DNA of 9,714 nucleotides from an uncultured Peptococcaceae bacterium (GCA_937919295.1 CALFRX010000093.1:1-9714), one strand, 5' to 3'; positions 1 through 6,010 are shown, counted from the stretch's first letter. Notes: generated by a model not told the origin, from the sequence alone. Made by a program: numbers and translations.

Positions 1-126
1 CTGTTTGCGTACATCCGGGTACGCGGCGCAGCCGCAGGCCAATGCGTTCACCGTGTCTAAGCCTTTCTCGGCGGCCTATCATCCTGTAGCCCAAAATCCG
101 CTAACGCGGCTTTTGTCTACAGTCTG
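1..126 (+). other. Unassigned transcript tail, hairpin-rich (structured RNA or C-terminal coding fragment)
   Basis: Two readings are possible. As RNA, the stretch folds into successive hairpins: GCGTAC 7-12 with GTACGC 19-24; GCGGC 23-27 with GCCGC 31-35; and a three-part stem at 84-122 (CTGTAG/CTACAG, AAAA/TTTT, CCGC/GCGG with a TAAC loop). As protein, the frame starting at base 2 is open for 41 codons and stops with TGA at 125-127, abutting the terminator; its last residues would be NPLTRLLSTV. I recognise no family in that peptide. The density of exact complementarity favours an RNA or an intergenic repeat over coding, but the left edge is cut, so this cannot be settled here. Transcription is probably rightward, because the terminator that follows has its U-tract on this strand. 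Confidence 0.35.
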
Positions 127-160
127 AGCCGGTTTCTGTAATCAGAAACCGGCTTTTTTT
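127..160 (+). terminator. Rho-independent terminator of the upstream unit
   Basis: A perfect 12-bp stem (AGCCGGTTTCTG 127-138 with CAGAAACCGGCT 143-154) with a TAAT loop is followed by an unbroken T run at 154-160. It closes whatever transcription unit enters from the left edge. Confidence 0.93.
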
Positions 161-202
161 ATCGTATCTTCGTGAATGGAGTCATTTATAGCTTTAACAA
201 CG

Positions 203-230
203 AAAACAGCGCTGGAGAGAACGCTGTTTT
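203..230. repeat. Inverted repeat, 9-bp arms
   Basis: AAAACAGCG (203-211) and CGCTGTTTT (222-230) are perfect inverted arms around a 10-nt loop. The four T's belong to the stem and no further U-tract follows on either strand, so it is at best a weak bidirectional terminator. It could equally be a protein site or RNA hairpin. It lies in the gene-free stretch before the SLH-protein promoter. Confidence 0.45.
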
Positions 231-297
231 AGATCGCTGACAAAGTTTGATACGCGGCGAATACTCTGCCCAAGACAGCTGTTTTGCAATAGCCCCT

Positions 298-330
298 GTT
301 AAAGGAAAGTTAGGATCAAGTTAAAGGAAA
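298..330 (+). promoter_or_regulatory. Three tandem 11-bp repeats, candidate response-regulator site
   Basis: Units at 298-308, 309-319 and 320-330 read GTTAAAGGAAA, GTTAGGATCAA and GTTAAAGGAAA. Units 1 and 3 are identical and unit 2 keeps GTTA and the terminal AA. Each has a 7-bp conserved part plus a 4-bp A-rich part with an exact 11-bp period. That is the geometry of OmpR/PhoB-family direct-repeat boxes (E. coli Pho box; B. subtilis PhoP TTAACA-like repeats). Which regulator binds is inference. The box ends 77 bp before the extended -10 at 408, farther than usual for PhoB-type activation. AATAAA (335-340) and AAATAT (346-351) are nearer but poor -10 candidates. Confidence 0.5.
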
Positions 331-404
331 TCGGAATAAATGGCGAAATATTCGTAAAAACTCGAAATTTTTTTGAAATTAATGGTGATTTTTATTTGCA
401 TATA

Positions 405-413
405 TGGTATAAT
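405..413 (+). promoter_or_regulatory. Extended -10 promoter for the SLH-PHP gene
   Basis: TGG-TATAAT at 405-413 is a perfect -10 hexamer with a TGn extension. The 17-bp-spaced -35 position (385-390, GTGATT) is poor, as expected for an extended -10 promoter. Predicted initiation near 420 gives a leader of about 360 nt before the start codon at 780. Confidence 0.65.
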
Positions 414-439
414 GATTTCAAATCAAAGAGGATATTGTG

Positions 440-501
440 ATGAATCCGCGATGAAAAAACGGAGGAAGAAGGCGGGAACAGCGTCGTTTCTCAGGCTTTA
501 G
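440..501 (+). other. Two overlapping minimal ORFs in the leader
   Basis: ATG at 440 follows AGAGG (427-431) and encodes MNPR before TGA at 452-454. The ATG at 451 overlaps that stop (ATGA) and encodes a 16-residue, lysine/arginine-rich peptide beginning MKKRRKK, ending with TAG at 499-501. They sit just inside the predicted transcript and overlap the 5' arms of the competing helices (472-483), so ribosome transit could affect folding. ORFs this short occur by chance, and I see no run of regulatory codons typical of attenuators. Confidence 0.2.
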
Positions 502-702
502 GAGTCATTATCCCGCTGTGGACAGGTGATTTTGGCTTTTGTCCAACGTAGGGGAATGGAAGCCGTAAATCTTTTGGCTCTTTGACAATAAAATAGAGTT
601 AAAACAATGGTTTTTTTATGGAATATGCGATGATGAAACGGGGTTTTTGTTGTCGTTAGCATGTCAATAACGTTCATTTAAATATAAAGGTATTAGGGAA
701 AG

Positions 703-717
703 GAGAGAGAGAGAGAG
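703..717 (+). repeat. (GA)7G dinucleotide tract in the leader
   Basis: A pure GA dinucleotide run lies 62 bp before the start codon. It continues directly from AAAGGAG (699-705), a Shine-Dalgarno-like sequence with no start codon in reach. The tract may be slippage-prone, or may be an unstructured ribosome standby site. Confidence 0.7.
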
Positions 718-734
718 TAGACAACTGAATATTT

Positions 735-746
735 TAAACGCGTTTA
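735..746. promoter_or_regulatory. Perfect 12-bp palindrome in the leader
   Basis: TAAACGCGTTTA is self-complementary and lies 33 bp before the start codon. It may be a dimeric regulator site or chance AT-rich symmetry; no regulator gene is nearby. Confidence 0.3.
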
Positions 747-779
747 TTTTGAAGATTTTTTATCAGGAGGGATTATTTC

Positions 780-3700
780 ATGAAAAAACACTTACTTTTA
801 GTCATTCTGATTATGGCTTTGGTATTGTCCTTCTCTTGTAGTGCTCTTGCTGCCCAAAGCGGCGCTGGTACTTCTGTGAGCGGTGCAGCCGACGCCAATC
901 AGTATGATGTAGCATCAGGCATTTCCAGCGGCTATGCTACCGACGATCTTTGGATCGGCACCCTTTCCGCATGGAAAGCCGCCGGCGGCGCTGTGCAGGG
1001 CACCAAAACTTTTTTTGATAACGGCGAAGCCATTCATGGCGACGACATTATCATGACCAATGGTGTCTGCGGTATCGCTCTTGCCGTTGGTACCCGCAAT
1101 CCTTGGGGTTATCCCGCAGGTTCCGTTCTTGACGTAGGGACGGTGGATTATACCAGCGGCGCATTGACCACTGCTACCGGGAACCGCGACATGACCTGGT
1201 CCATCGAGCCTTTGGTGAAGGGCTGGGATTCCTGGGCTCCCGATAACTGCGGCGTGGTGAAGTTCTCCATTATCAACTATGACTTTGCCGCCAAAAAGGA
1301 AGATGACAACGGCGGTTTGAAGGCGGTCAAAGTTTCCCGCATCTATGATGTCGGCGGTACTAAATTCAATGTCAATACATACTACGGCATTGGCGCAGAT
1401 CAGTCCTTTGCCTATATGTATACCTCTTTTGAAAATACCACCGGAGCTCCGGTGAGCGTTAACAACCGTTTTGCCGTTACCAATAAGGGTGACGATGGCG
1501 GCGCGATGTTTGGTATTGGCCATTCCATCGGTTCCTATGCGATGACCGGCGGTATTGAATATTTCTGCGGTCTCTATTACGGCGGCGATCAGTTCAGTAA
1601 AATCGGCGGTTCCGTCGGTTATAAAGAACTGAGAACGGCGAGCAATTATGCGGCCGGTGAAACCAAAGTCGTTGACACCTATATCGTCATGAGCGATACG
1701 GCGGACTTTGAAGCACTGAATGATCTTATTTATGACGTGCAAAATGTCTCTGATTTTACGACGGTCAGCGGTACTACCGTGGCCAACGGTACGGTTGTTG
1801 TGAAGAAAGACACCGCCACCATCGGTTGGTATAAAGCCAATGCCGAAGGCAACTTCTCCTTCCAGGTACCCCAGGACGCAAGTACCTATACGATGTATTT
1901 GGAAGCCAAAGGCTATGCCGATGGCGCAGCAGTTGAAATCGATAACAGCGCGGCCACCGATGAAGTCGGCGCCCTTGCGGCCGGTGCAGCCAAAGTCGAT
2001 ATGAAGATGACGGTCAAAGATACGGAAGGCAAGCCGATCTTTGCCAAGATTGAAGTCTTTGAAAGCAAAAACGGAGTAGATTACGTCAGCGCTTATCCCA
2101 CGATTCGTTTTAACGGCGATAGCATTTATTACACCGAAGCCGACAGTAAAGGCGAAAGCACCGGCGTGATTGATTTTGAAGTGGAAACCGGTTACTACAA
2201 AGTGGTGGTTTATGGGGAAGGGTATTGGTTCTATTCCGAACCGATGGCCATAACGGGCAACACCGCTGATTCTACCACCCTTTATCCCGAAATTAAAATG
2301 GAATTCAGCGCTCCCGAAGGCTGGCTTTGCGGTGACCTCCATCATCACGGCAATAAAAACGACGCCTTCTCCAAACCCGGAGATGTTGTGAAATCCATGG
2401 CCGCTTCCGGTCTCGACGTCGGCATCATGACCGACCACGACTTCACCACAAATAACAAAGAAATGGAAAGTCTCTCCAAGGCTTACGGCCTGACCGGCTT
2501 CATTCCTTCCGAAGAGATTTCCTGCTCTTGGGCGCACTTTAACGTTCTGCCCCTGACGGATAAAGGTTATACCCATTTCCTTGATGTCAATCAGGAAAAC
2601 CATGTGATGAACCAGTTTGCGCAGTTGCCGGTCTTTGTCAAACAGACCCATGACGCCGGCGCCGCCATCACCGCCAACCATCCTTGGTATTCTTACGGTC
2701 TGTTCTACGCTGATTCTGTAGACGCCATTCCCGGCGGCTATACCGATGATTACGATAATATCGAAATCAACGCCTGCTGCGCAGATGACGAAAACGTCGA
2801 AGTGCTACTTTCAACCGTGGATCTTTGGACCTCCTATCAGGACGGCACTGCCCTTTATCAGGATGTGAACGGCAACGATGTCGTTACGAAAAAAGCCCAC
2901 TATCTCGTCGGTGGTTCCGATACCCACGATGTGAAATATCCCGGCTTCTCCAATAAATCGAATTATACCAATACTAGAGGGGAAATATCTGCTGCTGGTG
3001 CCAATGATAATTGGTATGCTTCCGGGAAAATCCGCACTTATGCCTATGTCGGTACCGACGTGACCGAAAACACCAAAGGCGACTATATCAAAGATAACGG
3101 CCTTGCTTACTCCGAAGCGGTTGTGAAGGGGAATTCCTATATCACTTACGGTCCTGTTCTTGATATGAACAAGATTCCCGGTGAAACCTATAAGGTTTAT
3201 CAATATTCCCAGTTTAACGCTTGCGTTGAAGTATCAAGTCTTGCGGAAGTTCAAGATTTTTACGTGTTAACCAAAGACGGTACGGAAGATCTTACCGCCA
3301 TGGGCGCATCCATGAATTCTTCAGAATATCTGCAATATGATTACAATGCTACGGATAAACTCAACGTCAATTATGATGCAGACAGAGATGTATACAAAGT
3401 TTACATCAACATTGATGTTTCCGATGAAGATACTTGGGCCGCGTTGCTGGTTCTCGATGAAAACGGCAACTATGCCATCACCAATCCCTGGTGGATTGAT
3501 GTAAACCGTTTCAGTGACGTTCCTACTGTATCCTGGTATGGCGATGCGCTTGCCTTCGGCTATAATGTCGGTATCATCAACGGTTACGGCGATGGCACTT
3601 TCCGTCCGCTGAATCAGATCACCCGCGCTGAATTTGCCAAAATGTGCTATGGTTTGCTCAATGCGGCAGACGAAATGCATTTCTTCCCGGATTCTAATTC

Positions 3701-4106
3701 TTCTCCTGTGGCAAGCCTGACCTTTAGTGATGTGAAGAGCGGCGCTTGGTATTATGAAGCGGTGATGTTTATGGCGGATAGAGGTTATGTGAACGGTTAT
3801 CCGGACAAAACCTTTAAGCCCAACAGTTACATCAGCCGCGCTGAAATCGCGCAGATCATGTATAACATCGCCACGGATGTCTATGGAGAGGTTCTTCCCG
3901 CGTGGCGTCAGATGTACTTTGCTGACGTTGCCAAAGGCGCCTGGTACTATAAAGCTGTTATGACCCTGGCCGACGCCGAGTTGGTCAACGGTTATCCCGC
4001 GCCTTCCACGGTTACGGGAGTCTACTTCCTGCCCCAGAACACAGCGACCAGAGCGGAATCCATACAGTTTGTTTACAATCTGGTCTGGGGTCATCTCGCG
4101 CCTTAA
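780..4106 (+). CDS. SLH-domain surface protein with PHP metallohydrolase domain (CehA/McbA family)
   Basis: This 1108-aa exported protein starts at ATG 780, 8 nt after AGGAGGG. Residues 1-25 are a signal peptide (KK, hydrophobic core, SALAA cleavage region). Residues 26-322 are an unassigned Gly/aromatic-rich region. Residues 327-395 and 405-505 look like two carboxypeptidase-regulatory-type beta domains. Residues 515-720 are a PHP domain with every expected metal ligand motif: DLHHH 519-523, TDHD 551-554, EE 578-579, H586, NHP 633-635 and SDTH 713-716. Three SLH repeats begin at about 911, 982 and 1047 (FSDV/FADV, GAWYY, NGYP, TRAE/SRAE signatures). SLH repeats bind pyruvylated cell-wall polymer or peptidoglycan, so the enzyme is displayed on the wall. 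PHP domains of this type hydrolyse phosphoesters or related bonds; the substrate is unknown. It is monocistronic, with its own promoter and terminator. Confidence 0.93.
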   Translation: MKKHLLLVILIMALVLSFSCSALAAQSGAGTSVSGAADANQYDVASGISSGYATDDLWIGTLSAWKAAGGAVQGTKTFFDNGEAIHGDDIIMTNGVCGIALAVGTRNPWGYPAGSVLDVGTVDYTSGALTTATGNRDMTWSIEPLVKGWDSWAPDNCGVVKFSIINYDFAAKKEDDNGGLKAVKVSRIYDVGGTKFNVNTYYGIGADQSFAYMYTSFENTTGAPVSVNNRFAVTNKGDDGGAMFGIGHSIGSYAMTGGIEYFCGLYYGGDQFSKIGGSVGYKELRTASNYAAGETKVVDTYIVMSDTADFEALNDLIYDVQNVSDFTTVSGTTVANGTVVVKKDTATIGWYKANAEGNFSFQVPQDASTYTMYLEAKGYADGAAVEIDNSAATDEVGALAAGAAKVDMKMTVKDTEGKPIFAKIEVFESKNGVDYVSAYPTIRFNGDSIYYTEADSKGESTGVIDFEVETGYYKVVVYGEGYWFYSEPMAITGNTADSTTLYPEIKMEFSAPEGWLCGDLHHHGNKNDAFSKPGDVVKSMAASGLDVGIMTDHDFTTNNKEMESLSKAYGLTGFIPSEEISCSWAHFNVLPLTDKGYTHFLDVNQENHVMNQFAQLPVFVKQTHDAGAAITANHPWYSYGLFYADSVDAIPGGYTDDYDNIEINACCADDENVEVLLSTVDLWTSYQDGTALYQDVNGNDVVTKKAHYLVGGSDTHDVKYPGFSNKSNYTNTRGEISAAGANDNWYASGKIRTYAYVGTDVTENTKGDYIKDNGLAYSEAVVKGNSYITYGPVLDMNKIPGETYKVYQYSQFNACVEVSSLAEVQDFYVLTKDGTEDLTAMGASMNSSEYLQYDYNATDKLNVNYDADRDVYKVYINIDVSDEDTWAALLVLDENGNYAITNPWWIDVNRFSDVPTVSWYGDALAFGYNVGIINGYGDGTFRPLNQITRAEFAKMCYGLLNAADEMHFFPDSNSSPVASLTFSDVKSGAWYYEAVMFMADRGYVNGYPDKTFKPNSYISRAEIAQIMYNIATDVYGEVLPAWRQMYFADVAKGAWYYKAVMTLADAELVNGYPAPSTVTGVYFLPQNTATRAESIQFVYNLVWGHLAP

Positions 4107-4164
4107 TGTAATACTGTAACGGTATCTGTAGACTCAATGTCAATTGTTGATATCACTGTTGGAG

Positions 4165-4192
4165 AGGGGGAACCCAATGGGTTCCCCCTTTT
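4165..4192 (+). terminator. Terminator of the SLH-PHP gene
   Basis: An 11-bp GC-rich stem (AGGGGGAACCC 4165-4175 with GGGTTCCCCCT 4179-4189) with an AAT loop is followed by TTT. It lies about 60 bp after the SLH-PHP stop codon. Confidence 0.92.
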
Positions 4193-4207
4193 CGTACGCA
4201 AAAAGAG

Positions 4208-4238
4208 CCGGCTGCTGATTTTCAAAATCGGCAGCCGG
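4208..4238. terminator. Bidirectional terminator between convergent genes
   Basis: CCGGCTGC (4208-4215) pairs with GCAGCCGG (4231-4238), and the inner GATTTT/AAAATC extends the stem. A T-rich tail follows on the plus strand (CTTTTATTTT), and on the minus strand CTCTTTTT follows the stem. It ends the minus-strand yfcE unit, whose stop lies 20 bp away, and backs up the SLH-gene terminator. Confidence 0.88.
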
Positions 4239-4257
4239 ATCTTTTATTTTGTTCTTT

Positions 4258-4806
4258 TTATTCGCTTAAATCGATGGCTAAATATTCCTTTTGATCCAGG
4301 TCTTTGATGGTAAAAACGCCGTCTTCCAGGATCATGTAGGAATGTGGTGTATTGTTTTTGGGAATCGAGAGGGAACCGGGGTTCAGGTAATGATATTTGC
4401 CGGTATTTTCGATTGCGGGAATATGGGTATGGCCATGGAGCAGAATGTCCCCTGTTTTCAGCGGCGGCGGGTTTTTTGTGTTCCAGGTGTGGCCGTGGGT
4501 GGCGAAAATCATCCGGTTTCCCGTAAAAAAGATCATATATTCCGCCATCACGGGGAATTCCAAAACCATTTGATCCACCTCGGCCTCACAGTTGCCGCGG
4601 ACGCAGAGGATATCCTCTTTCATTTCGTTAAGCAGCGCGATGACGCCTTTGGGAGCGTATTCCGTTGGCAAATCGTTGCGGGGACCGTGATACAGTAGAT
4701 CGCCCAAAAAGATCAACCGTTTTGCCTGTTCTTTTTCATATAGGTCTCTCATTATTCTCGCGTATTTTAGAGATCCGTGGAGATCCGAAGCAATCATTAT
4801 TTTCAT
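4258..4806 (-). CDS. yfcE: YfcE-type metallophosphoesterase (phosphodiesterase)
   Basis: This 182-aa protein is a small calcineurin-like phosphodiesterase, nearly the length of E. coli YfcE (184 aa). All dimetal-site motifs are present: SDLHG (D8, H10), GDLLYHGPRN (D36), RGNCEAEVDQ (N72), THGH (H104) and GHTH (H126, H128). NPGSLSIPK near the C-terminus is also typical. YfcE enzymes cleave phosphodiesters such as bis-pNPP in a Mn-dependent way; the physiological substrate is not established. There is no signal peptide, so it should be cytosolic. The start at 4806 is preceded by GAGG (4813-4816, 6-nt spacer). It lies 126 bp downstream of the lipoprotein gene on the same strand. I see no good separate promoter, so it may be co-transcribed. 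Confidence 0.95.
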   Translation of the reverse strand: MKIMIASDLHGSLKYARIMRDLYEKEQAKRLIFLGDLLYHGPRNDLPTEYAPKGVIALLNEMKEDILCVRGNCEAEVDQMVLEFPVMAEYMIFFTGNRMIFATHGHTWNTKNPPPLKTGDILLHGHTHIPAIENTGKYHYLNPGSLSIPKNNTPHSYMILEDGVFTIKDLDQKEYLAIDLSE

Positions 4807-4838
4807 ATTCGGCCTCGCTTGTGTTTTTTCATTTGATC

Positions 4839-4916
4839 GCCAAAAGTAAGGGCTTTTGGCATCTTTTGCCGTTATCCGGCAAGGACTTTACGCCAAGGAG
4901 AGCGGCCCCTTTTGGC
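4839..4916. repeat. 78-bp hairpin-rich inverted-repeat element
   Basis: The ends are imperfect inverted copies: GCCAAAAG-TAA-GGG (4839-4852) and GGCCCCTTTTGGC (4904-4916). Inside are GCCAAAAG 4839-4846 with CTTTTGGC 4853-4860 (8 bp perfect) and TTGCCG 4866-4871 with CGGCAA 4877-4882. GCCAA 4892-4896 can also pair with TTGGC 4912-4916. It fills most of the gap between the two minus-strand genes. No clean U-tract follows on the minus strand, so it is not an obvious terminator. It could be a small REP/MITE-like repeat or an mRNA-stability structure. Confidence 0.5.
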
Positions 4917-4932
4917 AAAACATGCCTATGAT

Positions 4933-5871
4933 TCAGATGATATTGTTCGCCCGCAAGTACGTATAGAGGTAATCCGCAATGTTGTTGCCTTCCCAATCAA
5001 TACGCCGGATCATCAGTGACATGCGGCCGGTGGAAATCAGTCCTTCCATCAGCGATAGGGTGCTCTCCAAATCCGGATAATTCTTCAGTGCCTGATTGGA
5101 AACGAGATAACAGGTGTCCTGGGGCAGGAAAAAATACTGATCGTCTTTTATCTGTACCATGTCGAAAAGACTATAATAGGGGCTGACAGAATCGGTGATG
5201 AAAATATCAATGTTATTGTTGGCCAAGGCCATAAATCCGTCTTCCTCGTTGTAAACCGTGGCTTTGCTAAAAGCCAAACCATAAGCCGCGCAAAGCGCTT
5301 CGTAACAATCGACACGGCGATAGAAATCTTCCTCCATGCCAATGGTCAGTTGATCGGAAAGTTTGGCGATGGCGCTGATATTGGAGGGAAACTTTAGTTC
5401 CCCATTGCGGTCGGACATCATATACAGTGCTGTGGTGCTGTTATAACCGATTTCTTCGGAGACGCTGATCTCATATTGCTTCTTGACGGTATTTTGCACT
5501 TCCATCAATAAGGTGGCGGTATTGACCTTAGCGGTATCGATGGACAGGGCATTGACCGCAAGGGAGCCGGAGTAATCGAAAAAAAGCTGAATTTCCTGAT
5601 GGTCAAGTTTTTCCAGCAGCGTTGCGGAAGTGGAGTCGTCATAATAGACGATTTCCGCGTCGACCCCCATCTTTTCCGCGATCAGCAGCTTGGCCAGGTT
5701 GGCCAGGATATTCTGTTCCGGCGTGTTTTTCGTGGCAATGTGGATGCCGCCGGTGGCGGTGAACGCGGTATTCTCCTCGGTGCTTTCACCATCGCAAGCC
5801 GTGACCATAAACACGACGGTTACGGTTAGAAAAAGCAAGAATACCCACCGTAAAATAGGCGATTTTATCAT
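4933..5871 (-). CDS. Lipoprotein with glycine-betaine-type (OpuAC) substrate-binding domain
   Basis: This 312-aa protein is the extracytoplasmic solute-binding component of a quaternary-amine/osmoprotectant ABC transporter. Residues 1-26 are a lipoprotein signal with lipobox VTAC and lipidated Cys26. The OpuAC fold follows: IHIATKNTPEQNILA (43-57), FDYSGSL (98-104, in place of the family's peYtGt), GYNSTTALYM (142-151), LANNNIDIFITDS (216-228) and YFFLPQDTCYLV (246-257). The mature protein has only one Trp, so a classic Trp-rich betaine cage is absent; Tyr could substitute, or the ligand may differ. The start at 5871 is chosen because GGAG lies 6 nt upstream and longer in-frame starts would contain the promoter. 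No permease or ATPase gene is adjacent. It is divergent from the dehydrogenase gene and upstream of yfcE. Confidence 0.88.
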   Translation of the reverse strand: MIKSPILRWVFLLFLTVTVVFMVTACDGESTEENTAFTATGGIHIATKNTPEQNILANLAKLLIAEKMGVDAEIVYYDDSTSATLLEKLDHQEIQLFFDYSGSLAVNALSIDTAKVNTATLLMEVQNTVKKQYEISVSEEIGYNSTTALYMMSDRNGELKFPSNISAIAKLSDQLTIGMEEDFYRRVDCYEALCAAYGLAFSKATVYNEEDGFMALANNNIDIFITDSVSPYYSLFDMVQIKDDQYFFLPQDTCYLVSNQALKNYPDLESTLSLMEGLISTGRMSLMIRRIDWEGNNIADYLYTYLRANNII

Positions 5872-5877
5872 AACGAA

Positions 5878-5881
5878 CTCC
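5878..5881 (-). promoter_or_regulatory. Ribosome binding site fixing the lipoprotein start
   Basis: On the minus strand GGAG lies 6 nt before the ATG at 5871. The in-frame ATG at 5883 has only a weak purine tract upstream, and the farther in-frame ATG (5934) would place the promoter inside the gene. Confidence 0.7.
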
Positions 5882-5902
5882 ATGATTTCTTTTCCGTTGC
5901 TT

Positions 5903-5930
5903 ATTATAGCATAAATTGTGAAAAAGTAAA
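5903..5930 (-). promoter_or_regulatory. Promoter of the OpuAC lipoprotein gene
   Basis: Minus strand: TATAAT (5908-5903), preceded by TGC for an extended -10, with TTTACT (5930-5925) as -35 at a 16-bp spacing. Predicted initiation is near 5896, about 25 nt before the chosen start codon. Confidence 0.75.
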
Positions 5931-5970
5931 ACAAAGGAGTGGCTCATCTATGGATTTTTCTTCACGACAA

Positions 5971-5979
5971 TGATATAAT
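5971..5979 (+). promoter_or_regulatory. Extended -10 promoter of the Ldh2-family gene
   Basis: TGA-TATAAT at 5971-5979 is a perfect hexamer with a TGn extension. At 17-bp spacing the -35 position reads TGGATT (5951-5956), a weak match. Predicted initiation near 5986 gives a leader of about 25 nt. Confidence 0.72.
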
Positions 5980-5983
5980 AATA

Positions 5984-5995
5984 TCGTTATAACGA
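5984..5995. promoter_or_regulatory. Perfect 12-bp palindrome at the dehydrogenase transcription start, candidate operator
   Basis: TCGTTATAACGA is fully self-complementary and starts 5 bp after the -10, covering the predicted start site, a classic repressor position. The half-site TAACGA recurs at 5871-5876, at the divergent lipoprotein's start codon. Flanking ACGA repeats continue to 6000. The regulator is not in the window. Confidence 0.45.
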
Positions 5996-6010
5996 AACGA
6001 GGTGTAAACA

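Larger units (their letters stand above)
420..779 (+). promoter_or_regulatory. Long 5' leader of the SLH-PHP gene, possible cis-regulatory RNA
   Basis: This stretch has no convincing protein gene. Alternative helices compete: GCGGGA 472-477 with TCCCGC 511-516, versus ACAGCG 478-483 with CGCTGT 514-519; bases 514-516 cannot be in both. A further hairpin is GGACA 520-524 with TGTCC 540-544, and its loop segment GGCTT 534-538 can instead pair with AAGCC 560-564. I matched it to no riboswitch class I know (c-di-GMP, c-di-AMP, TPP, SAM, cobalamin, glycine and T-box signatures are absent). Near the 3' end are a (GA)7G tract (703-717), a palindrome (735-746) and the ribosome binding site AGGAGGG (765-771). 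Confidence 0.35.

Noticed and set aside
203..230. AAAACAGCG/CGCTGTTTT hairpin as a terminator
   Set aside because: There is no U-tract beyond the stem on either strand and a perfect terminator already exists at 127-160, so it is listed only as an inverted repeat.
582..587. TTGACA as a second -35 for the SLH gene
   Set aside because: No acceptable -10 occurs at 16-18 bp spacing; the region reads ACAATGG.
836..841. Possible lipobox Cys20 in the SLH-protein signal peptide
   Set aside because: The residues before Cys are SFS, not a lipobox, and a normal ALAA signal-peptidase I site follows. SLH repeats already provide anchoring.
915..2681. 588-codon open frame on the minus strand
   Set aside because: It lies opposite the SLH-PHP gene, whose motifs are unambiguous. 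The translation is a His/Ile/Gly-rich mirror of the real codons, with no family motif. The same holds for the minus frames at 2811-3203, 3321-4094 and 6116-7054.
2960..3000. Short stretch with AGA and ATA codons inside the SLH-PHP gene as a sign of recombination
   Set aside because: A handful of codons is too few to separate from normal variation, and the domain order is continuous across it.
4665..4931. 88-codon plus-strand frame over the yfcE start and intergenic element
   Set aside because: It is antisense to the YfcE N-terminus and then reads through the hairpin element, with no ribosome site or family motif.
5872..5934. Longer N-terminus for the OpuAC lipoprotein
   Set aside because: The extension would contain the TATAAT/TTTACT promoter and put a non-signal-like stretch before the lipoprotein signal. 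ATG 5871 has the better ribosome site.
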